This document shows positions 9,649 to 19,310 of a stretch of 64,000 bases of DNA, piece by piece. Position 1 is the first letter of the stretch. Each line of letters begins with the position of its first letter. Location of the stretch: assembly GCA_934320895.1 (NCBI GenBank), contig CAKRFY010000010.1:1-64000 (forward strand). The letters are read 5' to 3'. The notes under the pieces are model-generated. The model did not search any database. It was not told where the DNA came from and saw nothing but the letters and a program-made list of their open reading frames with translations. The stretch comes from an uncultured Lachnospiraceae bacterium. Its GTDB lineage: Bacteria > Bacillota > Clostridia > Lachnospirales > Lachnospiraceae. Position numbers and translations under genes: made by a program.

Positions 9649-10143
9649 ATGTACAGTGTAGGAATAGTTACACTTAGTGATAAGGGAGCAGATGGACTTA
9701 GAGAAGATCTTAGCGGGCCCAGAATAGCAGAACTTCTCCCAAAAGATAGATACGAGGTTGTATCGTATAAGATACTTCCTGATGACGAAGATATGTTAAA
9801 GAATGAGCTTATCAGGCTTTGCGACGAAGAAAGATGTGATCTTGTGCTTACGACAGGAGGCACAGGACTTTCAAAAAGAGATATAACACCAGAGGCAACG
9901 CTTTGTGTGGCGCAAAAGAATGTACCTGGAATAGCAGAAGGTCTTCGCGCTTATAGTATGCAGTTTACTAAAAGAGCAATCCTTTCAAGAGGAGTATCAG
10001 TAATAAGAAATAAAACATTGATAATAAATCTTCCTGGAAGTGTTAAGGCAGTTTCAGAGAGTATGGAGTTTCTTATTGGGAATATCGAACATGGACTGGA
10101 TATCATGTTAGGATATGATAGTGAATGTGGGAAGGAGGTCTGA
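9649..10143 (+). CDS. mog: Molybdopterin adenylyltransferase-type protein (Mog/MoaB)
   Basis: A 164-residue single-domain MoCF-biosynthesis fold. The family motifs TTGGTGLSKRDITPEAT (near residues 66-82) and INLPGS (near 125) are clear. The expected reaction is adenylation of molybdopterin before metal insertion. It starts 8 bases after moaC. MoaB and Mog are hard to tell apart by eye; since no other stand-alone adenylyltransferase is present, Mog function is likely. Confidence 0.92.
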   Translation: MYSVGIVTLSDKGADGLREDLSGPRIAELLPKDRYEVVSYKILPDDEDMLKNELIRLCDEERCDLVLTTGGTGLSKRDITPEATLCVAQKNVPGIAEGLRAYSMQFTKRAILSRGVSVIRNKTLIINLPGSVKAVSESMEFLIGNIEHGLDIMLGYDSECGKEV

Positions 10144-10147
10144 TAAA

Positions 10148-11182
10148 ATGAAACTTATAAAAACAACTGAGGCAGTAGGGCAGGTACTTTGTCATGATAT
10201 AACACAGATAATACCAGATGTAAAAAAAGATGCAGTATTTCGAAAAGGTCATATTATAAAAGAAGAGGATATACCTGTTTTGTTAAGTGTCGGTAAAGAT
10301 ATGGTATATATATGGGAAAATGATGAGAGTATGATGCATGAAAATGAGGCAGCAGAGATTCTTTATCGTATGACAGCCGGAAAAAATATGCACCCATCTA
10401 ATGTTAAAGAAGGAAAGATAGAGATCATTGCTGATAGTGGCGGTCTTCTTAAAGTTGATAAAGATAAATTAAAGAAGGTCAATTCTTTCGGAGAGATGAT
10501 GATAGCGACAAGAAATGGAAACACTGTTGTAAAAAAAGGTGATAAACTTGCAGGGACACGTATTATCCCTCTTGTTATAAAAAAGGATAAGATGGAGAGA
10601 GCATTAGAAATATGTTCAGATGCTCCAATATTAAAAATACTTCCATTTACGGCAAAAAAAGCCGCTGTTATTACTACGGGCAATGAAGTTTTTTATGGAA
10701 GGATAAAGGATGGATTTACACAAGTAGTTGAAAAAAAGATAAGTGAATTTGGTGTCCGGATGGTATTTCATGAGACATTTAATGATGATGATAAAAAGAT
10801 AACTGCCGGATGTCTTGATGCCATTGACGCAGGGGTTGATATAATTTTTTGTACAGGTGGGATGAGTGTTGACCCTGATGATAAAACACCACTTGCAATT
10901 AAGAATACAGGAGCAGATATAATATCGTATGGCTCACCAGTTTTACCAGGAGCGATGTTTTTACTGTCATATTATAAAAAAGATGACAGGGTAATACCGA
11001 TATGCGGACTTCCAGGTTGTGCGATGTATAATAAGAGGACAATTCTTGATCTGGTATTGCCAAGACTTATTGCAGGTGATATGATAACTGCGGATGAACT
11101 TGCATCATTAGGTGAAGGAGGGTTTTGCCTTAACTGTGATGTGTGTACGTTTCCAAATTGCGGTTTCGGAAAGGGATGGTAG
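10148..11182 (+). CDS. MoeA-like molybdopterin-binding protein with Cys-rich tail
   Basis: A 344-residue protein with a C-terminal MoCF-binding domain (TTGNEVFYGRIKDGF, then CTGGMSVDPDDKTP), as in MoeA/Cnx1. Canonical MoeA is about 400 residues, and here the N-terminal part is reduced. The protein ends in a cysteine-rich motif, C-x2-C-x2-C-x4-C (FCLNCDVCTFPNC), which suggests metal or iron-sulfur binding and is absent from MoeA. The ATG at 10148 has GGAGG 10 bases upstream; a start at 10115 inside mog is unlikely. The likely role is molybdenum insertion or cofactor hand-over in this specialised pathway. Confidence 0.85.
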   Translation: MKLIKTTEAVGQVLCHDITQIIPDVKKDAVFRKGHIIKEEDIPVLLSVGKDMVYIWENDESMMHENEAAEILYRMTAGKNMHPSNVKEGKIEIIADSGGLLKVDKDKLKKVNSFGEMMIATRNGNTVVKKGDKLAGTRIIPLVIKKDKMERALEICSDAPILKILPFTAKKAAVITTGNEVFYGRIKDGFTQVVEKKISEFGVRMVFHETFNDDDKKITAGCLDAIDAGVDIIFCTGGMSVDPDDKTPLAIKNTGADIISYGSPVLPGAMFLLSYYKKDDRVIPICGLPGCAMYNKRTILDLVLPRLIAGDMITADELASLGEGGFCLNCDVCTFPNCGFGKGW

Positions 11183-11228
11183 TGTAGTTATCATGAAAAC
11201 ATATAGAAACGGGGATTAATATGATAAA

Positions 11229-12179
11229 ATGACTGACAGTTATGGAAGAAAGATTGACTATATGAGAATTTCCTTAACAGATAATTGTAATCTCAGATGC
11301 AGCTATTGTATGCCTGATGGCAAAATATCAAATATTCATTATCTATCAGAAGAAAATGTTTTAAAATGTGTAGAAAGTGCGGTCGGACTTGGAATTACAA
11401 ATTTCAGGCTGACAGGTGGCGAGCCGCTTATCTATCCTGAGATTACAAGGCTTATCGCAAAGATGAAACAAATTGAAGGAGTAAATTTTATAGGACTTAC
11501 CACAAATGGTGTTTTGCTTGGGGAAAAAGCAGATTTATTAAAGAAATCAAGAATAGACAGCATAAATGTGAGTCTTGATACCATAAATCATGCTGAATTT
11601 ACAGAACTTACCGGAAGAGATTGTATTAAGAAAGTTATAGATGGAATAGATGCAGCTTTGGACAAAGGGATAATACTTAAAATAAATACTGTTTTAAGAA
11701 ATGAGACCGATGTATTAAAAATGACTGAGTTTGCAAATAGAAAAAATATTGATATCAGATTTATCGAAATGATGCCGATTGGAATAGGACACAAAAATCA
11801 GATTATTCCCAGAGAGGCAGTTATTGAAAAGCTCAAAAACAAATATGGAAAAGTTTGCAGGGTATCAAGGCACCACGGCGAAAACGGACCGGCAGAGTAC
11901 TATGCTTTTGAAAAACTTAATGTGCATATAGGCATTATACAGGCAATTCATGGAAAATTCTGTGACAGGTGTAATCGTATAAGGATAACATCTGATGCAA
12001 AGTTAAAGCCATGTCTTGCAGATGAGCGGTGTATAGATTTAAAAGAAGCGTTAAGTATGGAAAAAAATGTGCTTACGAATGTCATTAGAAGAGGTATATT
12101 GGAAAAGCCTGAGTCACATCATTTTGAAGATGATACAGAGATAAAAGAAAACAGGACAATGAATATGATAGGAGGATAA
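11229..12179 (+). CDS. moaA: GTP 3',8-cyclase MoaA (radical SAM)
   Basis: A 316-residue radical SAM enzyme for the first step of molybdenum-cofactor synthesis. It shows the N-terminal cluster motif C-x3-C-x2-C (CNLRCSYC, residues 19-26), the GGEPL motif near 65 and the C-terminal second cluster C-x2-C-x13-C starting CDRC. It ends in the conserved double glycine (MIGG) needed for activity. The ATG overlaps the stop of a three-codon mini-frame (11221-11232, Met-Ile-Lys) that has the better-placed GGGGA site, so its translation may depend on re-initiation. Confidence 0.97.
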   Translation: MTDSYGRKIDYMRISLTDNCNLRCSYCMPDGKISNIHYLSEENVLKCVESAVGLGITNFRLTGGEPLIYPEITRLIAKMKQIEGVNFIGLTTNGVLLGEKADLLKKSRIDSINVSLDTINHAEFTELTGRDCIKKVIDGIDAALDKGIILKINTVLRNETDVLKMTEFANRKNIDIRFIEMMPIGIGHKNQIIPREAVIEKLKNKYGKVCRVSRHHGENGPAEYYAFEKLNVHIGIIQAIHGKFCDRCNRIRITSDAKLKPCLADERCIDLKEALSMEKNVLTNVIRRGILEKPESHHFEDDTEIKENRTMNMIGG

Positions 12180-12184
12180 AAAGC

Positions 12185-13669
12185 TTGGGAAAACTTATTG
12201 CGATAAATATAAGCAGTCAGCGTGGAACTGAGAAAAAAGAAGTACCTTGTGTGAAACTCGTTAAAAATTACGGGCTTGAAGGTGATGCACATGCTGGAAA
12301 ATGGCACAGACAGGTAAGCCTTTTGTCATATGAAAAAATAGAAGATTTTAAGAAAAAAGGTGCTAAAATAGCAAATGGGACATTTGGTGAAAATCTTATA
12401 ATCTCAGGATTTGATTTTAAAAATCTGCCGCTTGGAACACGTTTCAAGATAGGGGACGCCATTCTTGAGATGACACAGATAGGTAAAGAATGTCATTCAC
12501 ACTGTAAGATATATGAGCGTATGGGTGAGTGCATTATGCCAAAGGAAGGTGTATTTGCCGTTGTGATAAGTGGCGGCATGATAAGGGCAGGGGATGAAGT
12601 AAAGATGTTTGAGCCTGATATTTATAAAAGTATAAGGGATAGAAATAAAGATGAAGAGGCTGCTATTGCAACGGTGGTCTCAGGAAAAGCTAAAGGTCAG
12701 AAGGCATATATAACTAATGGAAGAGCAAGAGTCAGATATGGTGATTATTTTACCGATGATATTATAAAAAAATTATGTGATATCGCTTATAATGATGGCA
12801 GCAGACTTATAAGTTTGGAAGATGAGAAAGTATTTATACAAAATATTACAGGTAAACCTGATCTTATAATATGTGGCGGTGGACATGTAGCAGAGGCACT
12901 TGTACAAATGGCGAAAATGCTTGATTTTGACATAACAGTTATAGAGGATAGACCGGTATTTGCTGAAAAAATACGTACTTTTGGAATTGAAAATGTTATA
13001 TGTGATGATTATGTAAAAGCCTTGAAACAGATAGATAGAAATCGTGACAACTATTTTGTATGTATGACAAGGGGACACAGATTTGATGAACAATGTCTGT
13101 TTGAAATCTTTAAAATGCCATATGCTTATATTGGTATGATGGGTTCAAAAAGAAGATCTCTTATAGTCAGAAAAGACCTTGAAGATAATGGCATTGATAT
13201 TGATAAGATAAATGAGCTTCATTCACCGATAGGTCTTTCAATAGGTGCAGATACACCACAGGAAATAGCATTATCGGTTATGAGTGAGATAGTACAATGT
13301 AAAAATGAGAGGCACAGCCATGAATTTATTGATGACAATATTATCGATGAGCTTGCGAAAGATTCAGAAAATGAGCAAAGAATCTTATGCACAATTATCG
13401 AAAAGAGTGGGAGTGCACCTAGAAGCATTGGGACACAGATGATAGTTACATCTGATAACCGTATTATAGGAACTATTGGAGGTGGCTGTGCAGAAGCAGA
13501 GGTTATAACAAAGTGCAGAGATATTTTTAATGGATTTTTTGAAGAAGAAAAGATAGAAACAATAAAAGTAAGAATGAGCACTGATAATGCAGAGAAAGAA
13601 GGCATGGTGTGTGGTGGAAATATTAATGTAATGCTAGAGAAAATTCAGGAAAAAAATTTTAATGTTTAG
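12185..13669 (+). CDS. MOSC-XdhC fusion protein, molybdenum cofactor sulfuration/insertion chaperone
   Basis: A 494-residue fusion. Residues 1-145 form a MOSC domain (GDAHAGKWHRQVS, FGENL and a KECH cysteine near 101). This fold binds molybdenum cofactor and handles sulfur in related enzymes. From about residue 150 the protein is XdhC-like: a Rossmann segment LIICGGGHVAEAL near 225 and a C-terminal CoxI-type segment with SAPRSIGTQMIV and GTIGGGCAEAEV. XdhC proteins bind cofactor, support its sulfuration and deliver it to xanthine dehydrogenase. Here it would deliver selenium-modified cofactor, which is inference. The start is TTG with GGAGG 9 bases before it. It overlaps modA by 8 bases. Confidence 0.9.
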   Translation: MGKLIAINISSQRGTEKKEVPCVKLVKNYGLEGDAHAGKWHRQVSLLSYEKIEDFKKKGAKIANGTFGENLIISGFDFKNLPLGTRFKIGDAILEMTQIGKECHSHCKIYERMGECIMPKEGVFAVVISGGMIRAGDEVKMFEPDIYKSIRDRNKDEEAAIATVVSGKAKGQKAYITNGRARVRYGDYFTDDIIKKLCDIAYNDGSRLISLEDEKVFIQNITGKPDLIICGGGHVAEALVQMAKMLDFDITVIEDRPVFAEKIRTFGIENVICDDYVKALKQIDRNRDNYFVCMTRGHRFDEQCLFEIFKMPYAYIGMMGSKRRSLIVRKDLEDNGIDIDKINELHSPIGLSIGADTPQEIALSVMSEIVQCKNERHSHEFIDDNIIDELAKDSENEQRILCTIIEKSGSAPRSIGTQMIVTSDNRIIGTIGGGCAEAEVITKCRDIFNGFFEEEKIETIKVRMSTDNAEKEGMVCGGNINVMLEKIQEKNFNV

Positions 13670-14528
13670 AGGAAAAAAGACTATTAAAAAAATAGGTGTA
13701 TGCTGCGTTATGGCAGTTCTTGTAACAGGAATGTTTGCAGGATGCGGAAAGAAAAAAGAAGACAGTAAAAAAACGAATATAACAGTATTTGCAGCAAAAA
13801 GCCTTAACGGAGTCATGGATGAACTCTGCAAGGAATATAATAAAGAACATCCTGATGTGAATTTTCAGACAAATTATGACAGTTCGGGAACACTTATGGC
13901 ACAGATAAAAGAAGGTGCAAAATGTAATATATTCTTTTCAGCAGGTGTGGAGCAGATGAACGAGCTTGAAAAGGGATATGATGGTGGAAGTGTAGATAAA
14001 AACAACTGCTATAATCTTTTGAATAATCAGGTATGTCTTGTAACATGGAAAGGAAGTAAGACAAAAGTTAAAAGTTTTAAAGAGATAGCAAAGGCAAAAA
14101 ATATGGCACTTGCTGATGAGACAGTTCCAGTAGGACAGTATACAAGAGAAGCTCTTTTAAACTCAGGACTTATACCGCTTAAAGAAGGAGTGTCTAATGA
14201 CTTGAAGGATAAAGATATTTCAAAAGCATTGGGTGGACTTGAGATAAATAGCTGTGCAAATGTAGGCGCCGTTGCGGCAGCAGTTGCTGAGAGAGCAGAT
14301 GAGATAGGAACAGTTTACTATTCAGATACATTTGGATATGAAGATAAGTTAGAAATTATCGAGAAACTTTCAAACAGCCTTACAGGTGATGTTATTTATC
14401 CTGTTGCAGCACTTAAGGGAAATGATATATCAGATGCAGAATTTAAGGCTTCAAAAGAATTTATATTGTTTATGCGTGGAGAAAAAGCTAAAAAGCTGTT
14501 TGAAAAATATCATTTTTCAATGTATTAG
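13662..14528 (+). CDS. modA: Molybdate ABC transporter substrate-binding lipoprotein ModA
   Basis: A 288-residue extracytoplasmic binding protein. A basic N-terminus, a hydrophobic stretch and a lipobox (MFAGC, Cys near 27) predict a lipoprotein. The mature part starts ITVFAAKSLNGVMDEL and contains the oxyanion-site region YDSSGTLMAQI, typical of ModA. It binds molybdate or tungstate and passes it to ModB. It overlaps the preceding gene and is followed by modB and modC. Confidence 0.94.
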   Translation: MFRGKKTIKKIGVCCVMAVLVTGMFAGCGKKKEDSKKTNITVFAAKSLNGVMDELCKEYNKEHPDVNFQTNYDSSGTLMAQIKEGAKCNIFFSAGVEQMNELEKGYDGGSVDKNNCYNLLNNQVCLVTWKGSKTKVKSFKEIAKAKNMALADETVPVGQYTREALLNSGLIPLKEGVSNDLKDKDISKALGGLEINSCANVGAVAAAVAERADEIGTVYYSDTFGYEDKLEIIEKLSNSLTGDVIYPVAALKGNDISDAEFKASKEFILFMRGEKAKKLFEKYHFSMY

Positions 14529-14602
14529 AAGAACAATATCATAAAAATATGTGATTTGTACAGAATTGATATGTACACAAAACTGTGTAAGAAAGAGGCA
14601 TT

Positions 14603-15271
14603 ATGGATTTTTCGGAAATTGATTTTAGTCCGCTTTGGATAAGCATAAAAACGGGTGTTGTAGCATCAATGGTATCATTTATACTTGGCATATCGGCAGC
14701 CTGGTTTGTTGTAAGCAGAAAAGGAAGGGCAAGAGGTGTATGGGATGGCATACTTACAATGCCTCTTGTACTTCCGCCAACTGTTGCCGGATATATATTA
14801 CTTCGTATATTTAGCACAAGACACAGATTTGGAGATTTTATAAGTAATGGACTTTCAATTTATGTGATACATACTTGGCTTGGTTGTATTGTTGCAGCTA
14901 CGGTTATTGCATTTCCACTTATGTACCGGAATGCAAGAGCAGCATTTGAACAGATAGATGAAAATGTTATATATGCAGCACAGACACTTGGTCTTAATGA
15001 GTGGACAATATTCTGGAAAATACGTATGCCTATGGCAAAACCTGGAATATTATCAGGAATTACACTGACATTTACAAGGGCACTTGGTGAGTATGGCGCA
15101 ACATCAATGCTTGCCGGAAATATAGCTGGTAAGACATCTACAATCTCACAACAGATAGCTATGGTAATACAGAGTGGTGACTTTAAAACAGCAGGTTTCT
15201 GGTGTATTGTAATATCAGCGATTTCCTTTATCTGTCTTGTGATTATAAATCTTGTTACGATGGATAAGTAA
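14603..15271 (+). CDS. modB: Molybdate ABC transporter permease ModB
   Basis: A 222-residue membrane permease with about five helices. The coupling loop to the ATPase is visible as AAQTLGLNEWTIFWKIRMPMAKPGILSG (residues near 130-157; the EAA motif is slightly altered). RALGEYGATSMLAG, characteristic of ModB, follows. It works with ModA and ModC in molybdate import. The gap of 74 bases after modA holds no obvious terminator. Confidence 0.94.
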   Translation: MDFSEIDFSPLWISIKTGVVASMVSFILGISAAWFVVSRKGRARGVWDGILTMPLVLPPTVAGYILLRIFSTRHRFGDFISNGLSIYVIHTWLGCIVAATVIAFPLMYRNARAAFEQIDENVIYAAQTLGLNEWTIFWKIRMPMAKPGILSGITLTFTRALGEYGATSMLAGNIAGKTSTISQQIAMVIQSGDFKTAGFWCIVISAISFICLVIINLVTMDK

Positions 15272-15296
15272 TTGATAAAAATAATATGGGGGTACT

Positions 15297-16385
15297 ATGG
15301 CTTTAATAGCAAAAATCAGAAAAAAGCTTGACAATTTTGAACTAGATACGGACATACAAATAGATGATGATGTTTTAGCACTAAGTGGAGCCTCTGGAGC
15401 TGGAAAAACGATGATATTAAAATGTATTGCCGGGATAGAAAAACCCGACAGCGGTTTTATTTCTCTTAACGGACATGTGCTTTTTGACTCAGAAAAGAAG
15501 ATAAATGTCAGATCAGCTCTCAGAAAAACAGGTTATCTTTTTCAGGATTATGCACTATTTCCTACAATGACAGCAAGAGAAAATATAAGCATTGTTATGA
15601 AGGAAAAAAATCCAAAGCTTGTGGAAAAATTGCTTGCTTCATATGGGCTTGAAAATGTAGCTGACAATTATCCAAAAAAATTGTCAGGTGGCCAAAAACA
15701 GCGTGTTGCAATGCTTCGTATGCTTGCGTCTGAACCTGAGTGTATATTACTTGATGAGCCGTTTTCGGCACTCGATGAGCATATCAAAAGAAAAATGGAA
15801 TCAGAACTTATGGAAATGCTTAAAGATTTTCATAAGCCGATAATATTTGTCTCGCATGATCGTGAAGAGATTTACAGATTTGCGAATAAGGTATGTTTTG
15901 TGGAAAATGGTATCGTAAGTAATATATATGATAAAAATGATTTCTTTTATAAACCTGAAACTTGTGCGCAGGCGAAACTAGCAGGATGCCTTAATTTCTC
16001 AAAAATCAGATGGATCGATGAAAGTTATGTATATGCTGTTGACTGGAATATAACGCTTAAAATTAACTACACTGAAAAAAACATATGGGAAGAATATCAC
16101 AGTATATGTGTTTTTCAGGGTGATATAGATAGGATTTCAAGCGATCATATAGCTGATAAGCCAGAAATAAAAGAAAAAGCAGATAAAGATGAACAGATAA
16201 ATATTATTAAAATAAAAAATGTGTCATTTGTAGAGGAATTGTATAGTGTATGCTATTTGTGTGAGCTTGAAAATGGTTCAGTTATCACTATGATAAAACC
16301 TGGACAAAATAAAATATTTTCAGGTGAATATTTTGATGTAAATAAACTTAGCATTGCTAAAAAAAATATACATCTGCTTAAGTGA
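15297..16385 (+). CDS. modC: Molybdate ABC transporter ATPase ModC
   Basis: A 362-residue ATPase with Walker A GASGAGKT (near residues 31-38), the signature LSGGQKQRVAML near 125, Walker B CILLDEPFSALDEH and the switch histidine FVSHD. The last 110 residues are a divergent C-terminal regulatory region where ModC usually carries a molybdate-binding domain; I could not confirm a MOP motif there. It ends 28 bases before the desulfurase start. Confidence 0.94.
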   Translation: MALIAKIRKKLDNFELDTDIQIDDDVLALSGASGAGKTMILKCIAGIEKPDSGFISLNGHVLFDSEKKINVRSALRKTGYLFQDYALFPTMTARENISIVMKEKNPKLVEKLLASYGLENVADNYPKKLSGGQKQRVAMLRMLASEPECILLDEPFSALDEHIKRKMESELMEMLKDFHKPIIFVSHDREEIYRFANKVCFVENGIVSNIYDKNDFFYKPETCAQAKLAGCLNFSKIRWIDESYVYAVDWNITLKINYTEKNIWEEYHSICVFQGDIDRISSDHIADKPEIKEKADKDEQINIIKIKNVSFVEELYSVCYLCELENGSVITMIKPGQNKIFSGEYFDVNKLSIAKKNIHLLK

Positions 16386-16413
16386 TAATGATAAAAGTCT
16401 TAGGAGGATGCTT

Positions 16414-17562
16414 ATGATATACTTTGATAGTGCGGCAACTACGCTTAAAAAGCCTGAGGCTGTGTATAAAGCAGTCCTTTATGCAATGAAAAACTATGGA
16501 AATCCTGGAAGGGGATATGGTAAAACATCAATTGAAGCGTCAAGATGTGTATTTGAAGCAAGAAAATATCTGACCGAATTTTTTGGTGGCGATGATGCAT
16601 CAGGACTTATATTTACGTCAAATGCGACAGAGGCATTAAATATTGTTATTAATGGAATATTTGAAGAAGGTGACAGGGTTATCACAACACAAGCTGAACA
16701 TAACTCAGTACTCAGACCACTTTATTATGCAGGTAAAAGAGGTGTGATGATAGATATTGCTTCATGTGGTGAAAATGGAGTTGTTGATTGTGATAAAATC
16801 GAGAAGCTTATAAAAAAAGATACAAAAGCAATCATATGTACTCATGCATCAAATCTTACGGGAAATCTTACGGACATCAAGAAGTTAGGAGAAACTGCTG
16901 AAAAATATGGATTGCTTTTTATAGTAGACGCATCTCAGACAGCAGGAGTTTTTTCTATAAATGTTAAAGAGATGAATATAGATATACTTTGTTTTACAGG
17001 GCATAAAAGTCTTATGGGGCCTCAGGGCACAGGAGGTTTGTATATAAGAAAAGATATAAATATCAAACCATTGAAAAGTGGCGGAACCGGTGTTAAGAGC
17101 TTTTTGAGAGAACAGCCTCATGAACTCCCAGAGTTACTTGAGGCGGGGACACTTAACAGCCATGGTATAGCAGGTCTTCTTGCAGCTGTCAGAAAGATAA
17201 ACGATATAGGAATTGATAAAATATATAAAAAGGAAAGCGAACTTGCGCAGATGTTTTACTTGGGAGTCAACGAAATAAATGGTGTAAAGGTTTATGGAGA
17301 TTTTAATAAGGACAAAGTTCGCTGTCCTATAGTTTCATTAAATATCGGTCATATTGATTCTACGGAAATAAGTATGCTGCTCAATGATGAATATGGAATA
17401 GTCACAAGACCTGGTATTCATTGTGCACCGCTTATGCATGAATTTTTTGAAACTAAAACACAGGGAATGGTAAGATTTAGTTTTTCATATTACAATGAGA
17501 AGGAGGAAGTGACTGCTGCCATAAATGCAATAAAAGACATTGCAAAGCAGGTAGTTTCTTGA
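16414..17562 (+). CDS. EF2568-family cysteine desulfurase/selenocysteine lyase-like PLP enzyme
   Basis: A 382-residue aminotransferase class V enzyme. [15 protein letters not shown] at the N-terminus, the PLP lysine in [14 protein letters not shown] (near residue 197) and the catalytic cysteine in [11 protein letters not shown] are present. It would release sulfur or selenium from cysteine or selenocysteine. Its position next to selD and in the hydroxylase operon supports a role in selenium mobilisation. Chosen start: ATG at 16414, 6 bases after AGGAGG. A frame reaching 16354 overlaps modC and is unlikely. The stop overlaps the selD TTG start. Confidence 0.92.
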   Translation: MIYFDSAATTLKKPEAVYKAVLYAMKNYGNPGRGYGKTSIEASRCVFEARKYLTEFFGGDDASGLIFTSNATEALNIVINGIFEEGDRVITTQAEHNSVLRPLYYAGKRGVMIDIASCGENGVVDCDKIEKLIKKDTKAIICTHASNLTGNLTDIKKLGETAEKYGLLFIVDASQTAGVFSINVKEMNIDILCFTGHKSLMGPQGTGGLYIRKDINIKPLKSGGTGVKSFLREQPHELPELLEAGTLNSHGIAGLLAAVRKINDIGIDKIYKKESELAQMFYLGVNEINGVKVYGDFNKDKVRCPIVSLNIGHIDSTEISMLLNDEYGIVTRPGIHCAPLMHEFFETKTQGMVRFSFSYYNEKEEVTAAINAIKDIAKQVVS

Positions 17563-18596
17563 TAAAACAGATGGAAGATATAATTTTTTGCAAGGGTGGC
17601 GGATGTACTGCAAAGCTTGGCCCTGATATACTTAGACATGTACTTTCAAAAATTCCTAAAGGCAAAAAGGATAATTCATTACTTGTCGGTTATGACAGCA
17701 GTGATGATGCTGCAGTATATAAAATATCTGATGATATTGCGGTTGTCCAGACTCTTGATTTTTTCCCGCCTATGGTTGATGACCCGTATATTTTCGGGCA
17801 GATAGCGGTGGCTAATGCGCTAAGTGACATATATGCGATGGGCGGAGAAGTAAAAACAGCTCTAAACATAGTTTGTTTTCCTGAAAAAATGGATCTGAAT
17901 ATTTTAGGAAAGATTATGCAGGGTGGTGCAAAAAAAGTGAATGAGGCAGATGCCACACTTGCAGGAGGACATTCTATATCGGATGAAGATGTAAAATATG
18001 GTCTTTCGGTTATGGGGATTGTAGATCCTAAAAAGATATATGAAAATAACACTGGAAAACCTGCCGATATATTGATACTTACCAAAAAGCTTGGTGTAGG
18101 ACTTGTCTGTAATGCAAAACGTGTCGGACAGGCTAAAAAAGGTTCAGTAGAAGAAGCGATAGAGTCGATGACAACACTTAACAAAGAAGCATCCAGGATA
18201 AGCAGAAAATATGAGATACATGCATGTACTGATGTGACTGGATTTGGATTTTTAGGCCATTTAAACGAGATGATAAACGATGAAATATCAGCCGAGATTG
18301 ACTCAATAGCGATTCCGGCCATAAAAGGAGCACTTCACTATGCCGAAGAATTTTTGCTTACGGCAGCAGCACAGCGGAATAGAAATCATGTGGCAATGGA
18401 TGTAGAATTTTCAAAAAATATAACATTTGCCATGGAAGAACTTCTTTTTGATCCGCAGACATCGGGAGGCCTTCTGTTTGCTGTAAAGGAGGAAGATGCA
18501 CTGCCATTTTTAAAAGAACTAAGAAAGGTAGGACTTCCGGCTGCGATAGTTGGTCATTTTACAGATAAGAAGGAAAAAAATATCTATGTCAGGTAG
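17559..18596 (+). CDS. selD: Selenide, water dikinase SelD (selenophosphate synthase)
   Basis: A 345-residue enzyme that makes selenophosphate from selenide and ATP. The catalytic Cys and Lys are kept in [10 protein letters not shown] (compare GAGCGCKI in E. coli, Cys17 and Lys20). The second cysteine of that motif is replaced by Ala. [37 protein letters not shown] and CDPQTSGG-type ([10 protein letters not shown]) motifs are all visible. The likely start is a TTG overlapping the preceding stop (TTGA); an ATG at 17571 is the alternative. No selA, selB or selC is in the window, consistent with selenium used as a hydroxylase cofactor here. Confidence 0.96.
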   Translation: MIKQMEDIIFCKGGGCTAKLGPDILRHVLSKIPKGKKDNSLLVGYDSSDDAAVYKISDDIAVVQTLDFFPPMVDDPYIFGQIAVANALSDIYAMGGEVKTALNIVCFPEKMDLNILGKIMQGGAKKVNEADATLAGGHSISDEDVKYGLSVMGIVDPKKIYENNTGKPADILILTKKLGVGLVCNAKRVGQAKKGSVEEAIESMTTLNKEASRISRKYEIHACTDVTGFGFLGHLNEMINDEISAEIDSIAIPAIKGALHYAEEFLLTAAAQRNRNHVAMDVEFSKNITFAMEELLFDPQTSGGLLFAVKEEDALPFLKELRKVGLPAAIVGHFTDKKEKNIYVR

Positions 18597-18603
18597 AAGT
18601 TTA

Positions 18604-18652
18604 GTCAAGCGGATATTCTCAGTCCGCTCTGCTACTTATTTGATAGTGTTAA
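18604..18652 (+). repeat. Dispersed intergenic hairpin repeat, copy 2
   Basis: Same element as 23893-23942 and 28041-28089. It has a hairpin AGCGGA/TCCGCT, then CTGCTACTT and the tail TGATAGTGTTAA. It fills most of the gap between selD and yedF. Confidence 0.75.
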
Positions 18653-18684
18653 AAAATACATAACAAAAGTAAAGGAGAAAAAAG

Positions 18685-19308
18685 ATGATTACAGTAAATG
18701 CGATAGGTGATACATGTCCGGTTCCAGTCGTAAAGACAAAGAAAGCGATTGAAAAACTTGAAGGAACAGATACAGTTGAGACACTTGTAGACAATGAGAT
18801 AGCTGTTGAAAATCTAAAAAAGATGGCTTCCCAGATGGGTTATTCTGTTTCAAGCAGCAAGATAGGAGTATCAGAGTATAGCGTTAGGATAACAGTAGAT
18901 CATATTTCTACAGATAAAAACAATGATGTTAGTGAGGATATTTTAGAAAATACATGTAATCCTCACAATAATAGTGAAAAAGTTGTTGTTATCCGTTCAG
19001 AGTTTATGGGCGAGGGCGATAAAGAACTCGGAAAGGTTCTGATAAAAGGCTTTATATATGCACTTTCACAGCAGGAGATACTGCCAAAGACTATGCTTTT
19101 TTATAATGGCGGTGCAAAAATAACATGTGATGGTTCTGAGTCTATAGATGATCTTAAAGTGCTTGAAGAAAAAGGCGTAAAGATATTCACATGTGGAACC
19201 TGTCTCAATTATTATGGACTTACTGAAAAGCTCTGTGTCGGTGAAGTTACAAATATGTATGAGATAGCAAAAAGAATGACAGAAGCATCGCTTATAGTCT
19301 GCCCATAA
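18685..19308 (+). CDS. yedF: YedF, sulfurtransferase-like selenium metabolism protein
   Basis: A 207-residue two-domain protein. The N-terminus is TusA-like, with the sulfur-carrier motif CPVPVVKTKKAIE (Cys near residue 11). The C-terminal half is DsrE/F-like with CGTCLNYYGL near 170. Proteins of this layout are genomic partners of SelD and of selenium-dependent molybdenum hydroxylases and are thought to carry selenium, which is not proven. AAAGGAG precedes the ATG. Confidence 0.92.
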   Translation: MITVNAIGDTCPVPVVKTKKAIEKLEGTDTVETLVDNEIAVENLKKMASQMGYSVSSSKIGVSEYSVRITVDHISTDKNNDVSEDILENTCNPHNNSEKVVVIRSEFMGEGDKELGKVLIKGFIYALSQQEILPKTMLFYNGGAKITCDGSESIDDLKVLEEKGVKIFTCGTCLNYYGLTEKLCVGEVTNMYEIAKRMTEASLIVCP

Positions 19309-19310
19309 GT

